Below the pieces are notes generated by a model that did not search any database, was not told the origin of the DNA, and worked only from the letters and a program-made list of their open reading frames with translations. From contig BCKE01000094.1 of assembly GCA_001600495.1 (NCBI GenBank), positions 1 to 64,000 on the forward strand: a DNA stretch of 64,000 nucleotides, read 5' to 3'. Positions 44,963-54,806 of this stretch are shown piece after piece. This stretch comes from Pilasporangium apinafurcum. Taxonomy: Eukaryota; Oomycota; Peronosporomycetes; Pythiales; Pythiaceae. Both the position numbers and the translations under genes were made by a program. Positions within the stretch are counted from its first letter, which is position 1. Every line of letters begins with the position of its first letter.

Positions 44963-47447
44963 ATGCGTGGCCGTATACGTGCGATCATCGCAGTGCTTGT
45001 GGCGCGCCAGACGCTTCTTCCGTTTGTAGAAGAACCTTCCTACACGGATGGCGTATGTGAAAACTCCAAAATCGCGAATTTGCCGTTCTGTGACGGCTCT
45101 TTGCCCATCCACGACCGTGTTGAGGATCTAATTACGCGGATTCCAATGGAAGAAGCAGTCGAATTGCTAGTGAACAATGCCTCTGCGGTTGCAAGCGTAC
45201 ATCTCCCAAAGTATGGATGGTGGAACGAAGGGCTACATGGCGTGGCAATATCACCTGGAGTGCAGTTCCGTGATCCCACGCCGTTTGCGACGAGTTTTCC
45301 GCAGGTGATTAATCTCGCTGCCTCGTTCAATCGATCGCTATTTTACCACGTTGGTGACGTAGTCTCTACAGAAGCAAGGTATGACAGTAAACTTACTCTT
45401 ACACTTTAAAAAATATTAGTGTGATGCCAAATCGGGGTGTAGATTGGTGCTGATGATTGTTGGTTGATATTTTGATTTTCATGTTGTTTGTAGGGCATTC
45501 TATAATTCAAAGAATGGTGGGCTGACGTATTGGACGCCAAATATAAACATTTACCGGGATCCACGGTGGGGAAGGGGCCAGGAAACTCCTGGTGAAGATC
45601 CGTACTTGACGGGGGAATATGCTGTTGCATTTGTCCGAGGCTTGCAGGGACAACAGATGGAGAAAAGCAGTACAGACGAGGAAAAGAATGGAAGCAATAA
45701 CAAAACAAACTTCCTTAAAGTGTCGGGCTGCTGCAAGCATTTTTCAGCCTACAGTCAAGAAATTCCACGGCACCGTAACGATGCAATTGTAACCAGGCAA
45801 GATCAGCAAGATACATACTTCCCAGCATTTGAAAATTGTGTTACTCGTGGCAACGTAAGCGCAGTGATGTGTAGCTACAATGCGGTGAACGGTGTACCAT
45901 CCTGCGCAGACAAAACGCTGTTAACAGATTTGGTTCGCAAGGAGTGGAAGTTTGACGGGTACATTACTTCAGATTGTGGAGCGGTTGCAAATATCATCTA
46001 TAGTCATCATTACATTGAAACACCCGAACGAACATGCGCTACAGTGTTGTCTGCGGGGATGGATCTCAACTGTGGCGAGTTTCTGAGCCAACACTTGCGA
46101 AAGGCACTGGAAAAAGAAACTGTAACGAGGAGCATGGTTTATGCAGCATTACGCAACCTCTTTCGAGTGCAAATGCGGCTTGGTATGTTTGAAAAAGGCG
46201 GCCAACCTTTTGCAGATATTGACGCAAAGATGGTAGATACGTCTGAACACCGCAAACTCGCTCTAGAGTCAGCGGAGCAGAGTGTTGTGCTGCTTAAGAA
46301 TGATAACAATACGCTGCCTCTGCACCGTAATTCTTATGGCGCAGCTGGCTCCTTGGCGCTCATCGGACCTCATTTAAATGCAAGTGAAGTGTTTTTGGGC
46401 AATTACCAAGGCATTCCATCGCATATTGATACCCCATTGTCAGCGATTTCGCGTTACGTACCCAATGTTTCCTATGCTTTTGGATGCAAAGTTATTGGAG
46501 ACAAATTTCCCGATTTTGAGGATGCCGAAGCGGTCGCGAGGAAAGCTTCGCAGGTTGTTGTGTTTGTTGGTCTGGACCAGAGTCAAGAGCGCGAAGGTAT
46601 CGACCGACATCATCTCAAGATCTCCGGTTACCAAAATGAACTTGTTGAACATATTATGAAAGTTTCTGCAAGTCCGATAATATTAGTAGTGATCTCGGGT
46701 GGTAGTGTTGACCTTTCTCTCTACAAGAGTCACCCAAAAGTCGGTGCTATTCTCTTCGGAGGGTATCTTGGTCAAGCCGGTGGTCAAGCACTCGCGAACG
46801 TACTCTTTGGAGCATACAACCCATCTGGAAGGTTGACACAGACGTTTTATGAGGCTGCATTTGCAGAAACGGTTTCCATCTACGATATGAGTATGCGGCC
46901 AAAAGTGGAGACCGGTAATCCCGGCCGAACGTATCGATTTTTCACCGGAGTTCCAGTGTATGAATTTGGATACGGCCTTTCGTACACAACCTTTGTTGTC
47001 TCACCAACCCAGACTTTACCACAGAAATTGGAACTTGAGACAATCGTAAAACGTTCGTTCGAAAAACAGCGACATGTGACGGAGGGATGCCGTCTTCAAT
47101 TAAATGTTACTGTGCACAACAGCGGCCATATTGATGGCGAACACATTGTGCTAGTGTACGCTGTGCCTCCATATCCAGGAACTGATGGACGTCCTTTAAA
47201 AAATTTGGTGGCTTTCGATCGTACGCATACGCTTGCACCCCAACAGAAAGTAGATCTACAGTTTTGTCTTCCTGCCAAAACGTTTGCACTTGTCAACACC
47301 AATGGTGATTGGGCAGTGGAGACAGGGCGATGGGTCATCCACATTGGTGATTTACGCCATGAAGTTCACGTACAGTCAAGCGACGACATGGTTTTTCGTC
47401 AAGGCTGGGAGGATGAAGAATATCTCAAGGACATCGAGCGAAGCTGA
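44963..47447 (+). CDS. GH3 beta-xylosidase/beta-glucosidase-type glycoside hydrolase
   Basis: GH3 enzymes remove terminal beta-linked sugars from oligosaccharides. Two exons (44963 to about 45379 and about 45494-47447) encode about 790 residues. A short hydrophobic start (RAIIAVLVARQTLLPF) may be a signal peptide, though it is weaker than in the paralogue at 54807-57448. The order then follows plant-type beta-xylosidases: YGWWNEGLHGVA, RDPRWGRGQETPGEDPYL, KHFSAYS, and YITSDCGAV with the catalytic Asp. The C-terminal domains include FGGYLGQAGGQALANVLFG, NPSGRLTQTFY and a fibronectin-III-like end. It lacks the N-terminal transmembrane anchor seen in its paralogue. It opens a carbohydrate-active cluster. 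Confidence 0.9.
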
Positions 47448-47755
47448 GTTTGGTTCCGCCTTATCTTTGCTCAGAAGTCGATGATGCCCAAAACACTCGT
47501 GCTACCGTCTATGTATGCAGCGCGCATCGACACGTGATCCAGACTGTTTTTAATTTTGCTTTAGTTTGTTTTGCTGACTAGGAGATTTACTCATCTATTT
47601 TTGTCATTTGTCAAAAACGCTTGAAAAATAAATGATTAGCAAACTGTTTCGGTAGTCGCGATGTCAATATTGGAATGGGCATGTCACTTTATCGAGGAAG
47701 TGTCATTTCATGAATTTGATTGGCAAAGGCGGATCTCCAATCGACACAAGCAGGG

Positions 47756-48785
47756 ATGGCAGAAGAAGAGAGCCTGACGGTGTCGGAGCCGCTGGCGATG
47801 GAAGAAAATTTCACGCACTGGTCGCGATACGTGGAAGTTACATTTGGTACTTCACGTGTGATCGCCGTCGTACAAGATCCCGATTCGTTTGTCCTGGGCA
47901 CAACCGTCTGGGACAGCAGCAAGACGATGCTGAAGTTCATTGAACAGCACGCCGAGATTTTCCACAAGTTCACATCGATCTGTGAATTGGGCGCGGGATG
48001 TGGTGGACTCGCTGGGATCGCTTGTGCTATCAATAACAACGGACTGTCGGATGTAGTAATGACGGACATTGGGCCGGTGTTACCGTGGTTGAAACGCAAT
48101 GTGCGCACGAATTTGACCGACACAGAGGCAGCACGAGTACGTGTGGCACAGCATGCCTGGTAAGAGACTGACACTACATTTTCCCGCTCTTTTATTGCGT
48201 CTTACTCTGTTTACATTGACGGGTAACTATGTTGGATTGGCAGGGGAACGCCGATTACCAACTTGAATGCCCCATTCGGTAATCATACGTCTCCCATCGT
48301 TCATGGGGAATACATGCAATTGACTACACCTATCTAATGATTGCTTTTGCTGGCGGGATTTAGATTGCATCTTATGCGCAGATGTGCTATACGAAAAAGA
48401 CAGCGTCCGTCCGTTAGTGCAGTCCATTCTCGCGCTTTCCCACCGCAAGACCATAATTTATTTAGCGAACGAACGACGCGCTCCAGAAGTTCGCGCAGAA
48501 TTCATGCACCATCTACAAGAATATTTCCACTGGAAGCTGGTCGATCGGTCGGAATTGGATGCAGGATACATCAAAGACGCCATTGAAATGTTTGAAATGC
48601 GCCCCAAAAAGCGGAAAATTCCATTGGAGATGCAGATTGTGGCGTCAGACAATGCGCAGGATCCAAATGATGTAGAATACCATCCTCTGTTACGCGGTAG
48701 AGATGGAGAAGTAGTGTCTCCTACCACCGCGGTCATACGAGAAGACCCGTACGATCGAGATCTGTGGGACGATTTGCTCAACTAA
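47756..48785 (+). CDS. METTL21-like protein lysine methyltransferase
   Basis: Three exons: 47756 to about 48161, about 48243-48279, and about 48362-48785. The SAM-binding motif reads ICELGAGCGGLAGIACA, typical of the Methyltransf_16 (METTL21/FAM86) family, preceded by LGTTVWDSSKTMLKFI, which matches the family's G--VWD-A--L. Motif post-I is VVMTDI. The last exon begins DCILCADVLYEKDSVRPLVQ, matching the D-x-x-Y catalytic region, and contains IIYLANERR. The members methylate lysines in chaperones and elongation factors; the target here is unknown. The tail of about 80 residues after the domain is charged. It is an ordinary gene lying inside the sugar-enzyme cluster. Confidence 0.85.
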
Positions 48786-48891
48786 ATGGAGAGACAAAGG
48801 AATGTAATGTAAGAAAAAAAGATAAGTGAATTTCCAATCATTGATAAACGTACACCTTTCTTCTGGGAGATTAAAAACACGTTCATGGTTC

Positions 48892-50487
48892 TCAAAGCAC
48901 GGTATGTGTTGGCGTCTTCACTTCGACAAACAATGCTCGTGGTGGTGATTGTACCTGCATCTGTTGTTGCTTCCCCATCGGCTGGAACAAGTCCTCGATC
49001 TCTTCAAGCATGAGGTTTTTGGTCTCTGGACATAAGAAGTACACAAACAAACCCGACAGAGCGCACGTGCCAGCGAATAGAAAGAAAACGCCGTCGATGT
49101 TCAAATGTGGAAACAGTTTGACGACGTACGTCATGACAACACCCATCAGCCAGTTCGCCATGGTCGATAGCGACACGCCTTTCGCTCGGACATGCAATGG
49201 AAAAATCTCCGCTGGGTAGATCCAACACACAGGTCCCCACGAGATGGCAAAGTTGAAGACGAAGAACGCCGAGCCGACAACAATCACGGCACCAGCGCGC
49301 TTTGGACAGCCGGCATCCTCGACGTTACCATCACAACTTGCCACGAAGACAATTGCCGACAGAAGATGGCCCAAGACCATCCCGACCGCACCAATCAAGA
49401 GCAATGTACGTCGACCATACCGATCGACCCACCACATGGCTGGAATGGTACTGAGCAAGTTGACAGCTGCGAGTCCCAATACTGACCATTCTCCTGCCTC
49501 GGTGACGTCTTTGAAGATCAGTCCGCCGTATGTGAAGATCGGGTTGATGCCTGTCGCTTGTTGCAACACTTGCAGCATCATGCCGATCAGCACGCGTTTC
49601 AATATGGATGGGGTCTGCAACAAGTCTATCCAGGGATTCGTGCCAGTAGCGTTTTCTTCTAAAGCGACTTGTTCTCCAATCGCTTGCAGTTCGCAGCGAA
49701 CGTTAGTCGTTTGTCTTAGTCGTTGAAGTACCGCGAGAGCGGCGTACCTTCCTTTGTGCAAGTATGTCCACCGCGGACTTTCAGGGACGAAGAAGATGCC
49801 GCACATGACCACAAACGGCGGTGCCATCGCGACTGCATTCGTGATACGCCAGCCTTCGTCAACGTCTTTGATCAACAGGTTGATTAAATTGGCCAGGAAG
49901 AGTCCAATGACAACCGTCATCTGCATGAACCCGGACAACATACCACGCAATTCCTTTGGCGCCATCTCCGCACCAAAGAGTGGCAGCGAGAAAGACGAAT
50001 TGCCGACACCGATGCCCTGGACCACTCTGGCAATGTACATGTGATTATGGGCTTGCGCCTTGCTGAAACTCACCCACGACGTCCCTGTACAGAAGAACAA
50101 CCCAGCGGTAAAGATGGTCATCCGTCGGCCAAACTGGTCGGCAATGAACCCTCCAACCAATGCGCCAACCACGCAGCCGAGATTGTAGGCCATGTTGTAC
50201 CAGAGCGTAAAGTCCACCCATTCATGTGGGAGGTCGGTGGTTGCGGAAGTGCATTGTTTGTACGTAAAGTTGTGCCATCCAACACACCAGTCGGCCAAGA
50301 AGCCGTCCATAATAAGCACGGTGGATGTCACACCTTGGTCGTATCCGAAGAAGAGCCCACCAAGTGAGGCGAACACGCAGACAACAATGGCGTAAGTTCG
50401 TGAACCTTCAGTGTGGGTTTCTTCATTCATATGGATGCCATCAGTGGCTAGGATGGGAGAGGATATGACTATGTTCCCACCAGCCAT
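48892..50487 (-). CDS. MFS sugar transporter
   Basis: A 531-residue protein in one exon, with the usual 12 hydrophobic segments. Family motifs are clear: GGLFFGYDQGV in the first helix, DQFGRRMT in the loop between helices 2 and 3, VPESPRWTYLHKG before the central loop, QQATGINPIFTYGG in helix 7, DRYGRRTLL in the second repeat and PETKNL at the end of helix 12. These are the signatures of the sugar porter (glucose/hexose/xylose) family. The start ATG is at 50487. It sits between GH3 and GH30 genes and could import the monosaccharides they release; this is inference from position. Confidence 0.92.
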   Translation of the reverse strand: MAGGNIVISSPILATDGIHMNEETHTEGSRTYAIVVCVFASLGGLFFGYDQGVTSTVLIMDGFLADWCVGWHNFTYKQCTSATTDLPHEWVDFTLWYNMAYNLGCVVGALVGGFIADQFGRRMTIFTAGLFFCTGTSWVSFSKAQAHNHMYIARVVQGIGVGNSSFSLPLFGAEMAPKELRGMLSGFMQMTVVIGLFLANLINLLIKDVDEGWRITNAVAMAPPFVVMCGIFFVPESPRWTYLHKGRYAALAVLQRLRQTTNVRCELQAIGEQVALEENATGTNPWIDLLQTPSILKRVLIGMMLQVLQQATGINPIFTYGGLIFKDVTEAGEWSVLGLAAVNLLSTIPAMWWVDRYGRRTLLLIGAVGMVLGHLLSAIVFVASCDGNVEDAGCPKRAGAVIVVGSAFFVFNFAISWGPVCWIYPAEIFPLHVRAKGVSLSTMANWLMGVVMTYVVKLFPHLNIDGVFFLFAGTCALSGLFVYFLCPETKNLMLEEIEDLFQPMGKQQQMQVQSPPRALFVEVKTPTHTVL

Positions 50488-51274
50488 TCTGTTATCTATT
50501 GGAGATACAACGTAATGACTGCACTTGTGTGTATTTGCTTTGATCTGCTTGAGGGGAATCGAAGAATGCGGAGGTACAGTTGTGTAGTGAACATGTGGGA
50601 TATGGGACCATGAGAAATGATGGCGAGTTTTTTCTATTGCAGTACATCACTGCAGGTCGATCAACGTTGACTATTCAACTGAGTTATTTTTCTTACATAC
50701 GAATGAATAGAAAATCCAGTGAGAGGTGATTGTTATTATATTAGAGCTGTATCGCGTGCGGTGCCGACATGGACAAAGCAGTCATCGACAAGGAAGAGAG
50801 TGCTGTTGTTTGCGCTTTGGAGGTCCATTTCTGCTTTTTTATATATTAGTATTATCTATAATTTTGTTTGTTATTTTGTAATTTATATTAATATATTATT
50901 ATAAATGTATCTTGTAGATTAATAACTTGTATAAATGAATTTAATGATATGCAGCGTCAACACTTGGGCATGGACTGCAATGATGTTGTGTCGCCACTAC
51001 TACCATCGTCTGTTTGACAAAAGCGTCAACACGCGCCATCACACCAGTTGACAGTTTTCTGAAGTCGATCATTAATCATTAACTGCATAGCAAGAATTCA
51101 CTTCATTTAGGCTTGGAGTTGCTGCAGTAGTTGTCTCTCGTTATAATGGCAGCAATTGATTACATTGCGAACATGTGCACCACTGTCCGCATCGTGTGAG
51201 TGAAAGCCGCCACGCTTATATGCGATCTAAACTTGAAACACGCGATTGCAGCAGACGTCGACAGCTCACATAAC
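50488..51274. other. Intergenic region
   Basis: No gene was recognised. 50835-50945 is very AT-rich (TTATATTAATATATTATTAT). The rest includes the upstream region of the transporter and the 3' flank of the GH30 gene. Confidence 0.5.
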
Positions 51275-53359
51275 CTACACCCAAATGTAAGTTTGAATTG
51301 CACCCGAAGGAATTGACGTTTCGAGCGCCAAGGCTTCAAAGTAAATCTCGAAATCAGCGTCTTCAGAGTTTTGATTCACCACTACGAGAACCTTTTTGTT
51401 CTCGGGTGTAACGAATGCAACCGATTGCACAAAAGAGTAGCCTGCTGTGACACATTTCGTGGAGGTCATCATCGACTGCATCTTGCCATTCACAAACTGC
51501 CACTTCTGATCGTCAGTATCAACACAAATTTCAGCTTTAATATGAACCCCGTCTTCAGTTGACCCGTGGTTGAGTGCAAGGCAGTAGTCACCCATTCGCA
51601 ATTGATTTCTGTGAAAACTCCACGGCTTGGTGACATCTTGACACTTTGCTAGTTCTACTTGGTGGTTTTGTAACTTGGAGCGAACCACAGTATAAACCTC
51701 GGGATCTATCAAGTCGATACAATACTCTGTCCCACTGATCTGCAGTTTTCCATCTTCAATAAAATCAACCAGCTGACGAGAACTCCCATCGCAATTGCGC
51801 AATTCAACAGGATAATGGAGATGCACATCCGGGTCACCAGGTTCTTTAAAGACCACGGCCACCTCCGAATGAATTCTACGCGATCCTGTGGGCACATACT
51901 TGGAGAAATGCTGGATGAAGTAATACATCGGTTGAATGATGAAGTCTTGTCCCGTTTCATCGACAATGATTGGTGCATCGCACGTATTCCCTGCATGGTT
52001 TGGACCACCTTGGTGATCCAAGATCAAATTCCAGTCGACCCATCCGACAACCCAATTGTTGAAATCATTGATGATATCGTGCGCGTACCGTTGACCACGG
52101 AACCACGCTAAATCACCTGTCGCTACACCCGGACAATTGGCTGCCTCAGTCGAGAGAATGAATCGCGATTCATCAACATAATGTGTATCATTCAGGTTTT
52201 CATGAAAGTCCACGCCGTCCATGTACTGCGGTCGGTCCAGAAACCACCCCGTGTACCAGTGAATGCCAATCCCATCGATGTATTTTCTGGCGTGAGGATC
52301 GGTAAATGCCGTTTTTGCCCACTCTAAGACCGACATCCGCAAATAATCAAACACAATGATCTTCACATTGGGATGATCCCGTTTGATGACCGGACCAAGG
52401 TAGTTCGCTATGAACTCCATTTCCGATTCTGCCGTAAAGAGGCATGCTTCCCATACGCCCGCCGCTTCTGGCTCGTTTTGTGGCGTTAGCCCCCAAAATG
52501 GAATGTTATGTTGTTTGTAAGCAGTGATGAACTTGGAGAAATAGAGTGCCCAAGTTTGTGGAATGGCATCGTCTAGTCCTTTCGGAATAGCTGACCCCAG
52601 TATGCTACGCTCACCGTCAGCATTTGGTGATTTCATCCACGCAGGTGGGCTCCATGGCGAAAGAAATAGCTTCAATTGAGGGTTTTTCTTCATAGCACGC
52701 TGGATAAATGGGATCATCGTCTCCGTATCATGGGTGACATTCATATCGAAATGTGAAAGCGTTGTGTCGTCCACTATGTCATCAAAGCTGTAAGATGCAA
52801 CGGAGAAATCGCAGGAGCCCATGGGTACGCGCCCAAACTCGTAGCCACTGCCGTCCGCTTTGTCAAAATAAAGTGTCAGCACTTCTTCTTGCTTATGTGG
52901 CGGCAGTTTTGCGAATTGGAGCGCTGCTGCTTCAGTGAATGCGCCACCGAATCCGAGAATTTCTTGATATTGCGTGGTGCCATCCACACGGATCACGGAG
53001 GTTGGAAGTGATGAATCTTCTATCCGCCTCTTCCACGTCATAGGCTGCTTTATCGGCTCCATCACCTTCATTTTACCATCAATATATGAACTCTGCCACC
53101 CAATAAGCGTTGGCTGCTTCTCCATCTCCACGACAGTTGAAGAAGAAAACGTCGTAGCACTAGCAATATCTGATGTAGCGGGTAAATTCTGCCAATAGAC
53201 GATGCTGAAGACACTTACCATACCCACGACTGTTCCACAGAGGAGTGTGGACACTTTCCACATGGTCATCCTGTGATGTTTCTCTCTGTGTGTGCCATTG
53301 CTCTTGAGTGAACTGGTTCCATATAAAGTAGATAGAGAGGCAGGTGGTGCTTTCATCAT
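51275..53359 (-). CDS. GH30 glucosylceramidase-type hydrolase, copy 1
   Basis: GH30 enzymes cleave beta-glucosyl or related bonds, including those in glucosylceramide and beta-1,6-glucans. The start is taken as ATG 53359 (MMKAPPASLSTLYGTSSLK), because the paralogue aligns there. A transmembrane segment (LLCGTVVGMVSVFSIVYW) makes it a likely type II anchored or secreted enzyme. The catalytic domain has FGGAFTEAAALQ, LSPWSPPAWMKSPN, TPQNEPEA with the acid/base Glu, and LSTEAANCPG with the nucleophile Glu. A lectin-like insert with CLALNHGSTEDG and a QKW motif precedes the beta-sandwich end QTYIWV. All catalytic residues are present. One exon. About 695 residues. Confidence 0.92.
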   Translation of the reverse strand: MMKAPPASLSTLYGTSSLKSNGTHREKHHRMTMWKVSTLLCGTVVGMVSVFSIVYWQNLPATSDIASATTFSSSTVVEMEKQPTLIGWQSSYIDGKMKVMEPIKQPMTWKRRIEDSSLPTSVIRVDGTTQYQEILGFGGAFTEAAALQFAKLPPHKQEEVLTLYFDKADGSGYEFGRVPMGSCDFSVASYSFDDIVDDTTLSHFDMNVTHDTETMIPFIQRAMKKNPQLKLFLSPWSPPAWMKSPNADGERSILGSAIPKGLDDAIPQTWALYFSKFITAYKQHNIPFWGLTPQNEPEAAGVWEACLFTAESEMEFIANYLGPVIKRDHPNVKIIVFDYLRMSVLEWAKTAFTDPHARKYIDGIGIHWYTGWFLDRPQYMDGVDFHENLNDTHYVDESRFILSTEAANCPGVATGDLAWFRGQRYAHDIINDFNNWVVGWVDWNLILDHQGGPNHAGNTCDAPIIVDETGQDFIIQPMYYFIQHFSKYVPTGSRRIHSEVAVVFKEPGDPDVHLHYPVELRNCDGSSRQLVDFIEDGKLQISGTEYCIDLIDPEVYTVVRSKLQNHQVELAKCQDVTKPWSFHRNQLRMGDYCLALNHGSTEDGVHIKAEICVDTDDQKWQFVNGKMQSMMTSTKCVTAGYSFVQSVAFVTPENKKVLVVVNQNSEDADFEIYFEALALETSIPSGAIQTYIWV

Positions 53360-53787
53360 CACTAGTTGAAAGTTTGTGCTGAAGATCGCTTCACAGCTTA
53401 GCACGCAAGTAGGCAAATGCGAGTGCGCTTGATGATCGCATTTATGCATCCGTCGTCGCGTGTTCTTCAACTTTGGGATGAAGAGTGTCAAGACCGGTGC
53501 TTCAACCACTCATCGTACCCATCTCCCTAAATCAATATATCAGTACTCTTAGAACTTGACTTGCAAGGTGGCATTTCGATAATCGACCTCTGTGGGTAAT
53601 AGGCAGCAAAATCACTTGGGGACGTTCAAGACTTGATCAGATGTGTTTAGAATTCGTTTACCCACGTTCAGATTGTAATACTCACAGGCTACCCACACAC
53701 TTTGGTAAGTTCCTACATTCACAACTACTGAAAGTCGAGAAGCAAAATCTCCATGTGATTCAGGATCAAAACCAATGACTTTTTGAT
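53360..53787. other. Intergenic region upstream of GH30 copy 1
   Basis: No gene was recognised. The first part stays open in frame with the GH30 gene up to 53509 but lacks a better start codon than 53359. Confidence 0.5.
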
Positions 53788-54752
53788 TATTACCGAGGGC
53801 ATCGAGAATGTCGGCATAGTGTTAGTTATTACGGGTTGCAGCGAGAATGTCAGCTTTTTTATCCATAAAAATATATAGTCATGAAATCAATTGTTGAACG
53901 ACAAATTTGTTTTCATCTTCGGACCCAAGGATTTACCCTCATCAAGATAGCTGAGATTCTTGATATAAGCAAACGGACCGTTCAACGTTGACTCAGTCGT
54001 GCTGATTTTGCAGCACAACCTCTCAATCGATCTCACCTGCGAAAATTGAATGACAACCAGCGCAACCAAGTCGTCAATTTTTTTCTCAATCGTAATACAA
54101 GCACACTTGCTAACGGAGTTGTTTCCGTGAAAAATACGTATGACGTTGATGTCTCTCTACAAACAGTCCAGTGTATCTTGCTAGAACATAAAATCACGTA
54201 CAAAAAGGCTTCCATTGCTTATCAAGAAGCCTGTAGCACACAACAACGTCATTTTTTGTCATCATTGTCCAAACATACAGGGAAAAAGTGGATAGCGTTG
54301 GATGAAGCAGCATTCTTTTTCAATCACAGCCGAAAGTATGCATGGAGCATGAAAGGTCAGAGAACTATTGTGAGAAAACCATGAAGACGAGGAAATTTAC
54401 GTTCGTTGATCTTAGCAGCATCATCCAATGGCGTTGATTGATGCTTGTTTTCAGGAAGTGTGAACTTGGTAAGTAAGAAGCTGCTATCCGTACAGACGTG
54501 ACCACAGAAGAAAAGCTAGACAATGGTGCTGGTAGTAATTATGATCCAACTGCAATCTCTAGCGCAAGTTGATTAGCTTGCAGAACGAAGAAAGAATAAC
54601 AAGTATCCACGAGTGCCCACAGGGAGACTCGTCTCTCTTTTAGGATAGCCATACGCTATGGCATTAGAACAAACCCCGAAAGCAAATGTGAGGGAACATC
54701 TTAGAAATTTTTAGGATTTTTTAGGGTGACATTTTCGGTGCCTTTGGTAATA
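53788..54752 (+). mobile_element. IS630/Tc1-like (DDE_3) DNA transposon with degraded transposase
   Basis: Ends TATTACCGAGGGCATCGAG (53788) and TCGGTGCCTTTGGTAATAA (to about 54753) form an inverted repeat. Thirty-eight bases inside the left end a second copy of the repeat (TTATTACGGGTTGCAGCGAG) occurs. A plus-strand transposase starts at ATG 53881 with a helix-turn-helix (FTLIKIAEILDISKRTVQR), meets one in-frame TGA at codon 39, then stays in frame to 54384 with WIALDEAAFFF, which carries the first catalytic Asp. The rest of the DDE domain is missing or scrambled. The same ends flank the elements at 13861, 15308 and 42131. Confidence 0.75.
53881..54384 (+). pseudogene. IS630/Tc1-like transposase N-terminal part
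   Basis: From ATG 53881 the reading frame gives ERQICFHLRTQGF, the helix-turn-helix, one TGA, then an HTH-rich middle (QTVQCILLEHKITYKKAS) and the D-containing block ending KGQRTIVRKP with a stop at 54384. The second Asp and final acidic residue are not present in frame, so no active enzyme can be made. Confidence 0.7.
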
Positions 54753-54806
54753 ATACCTACGCCGACGAAGCATCGTGGGAGGAAACAGTTACCAGAAAGA
54801 AGATTT

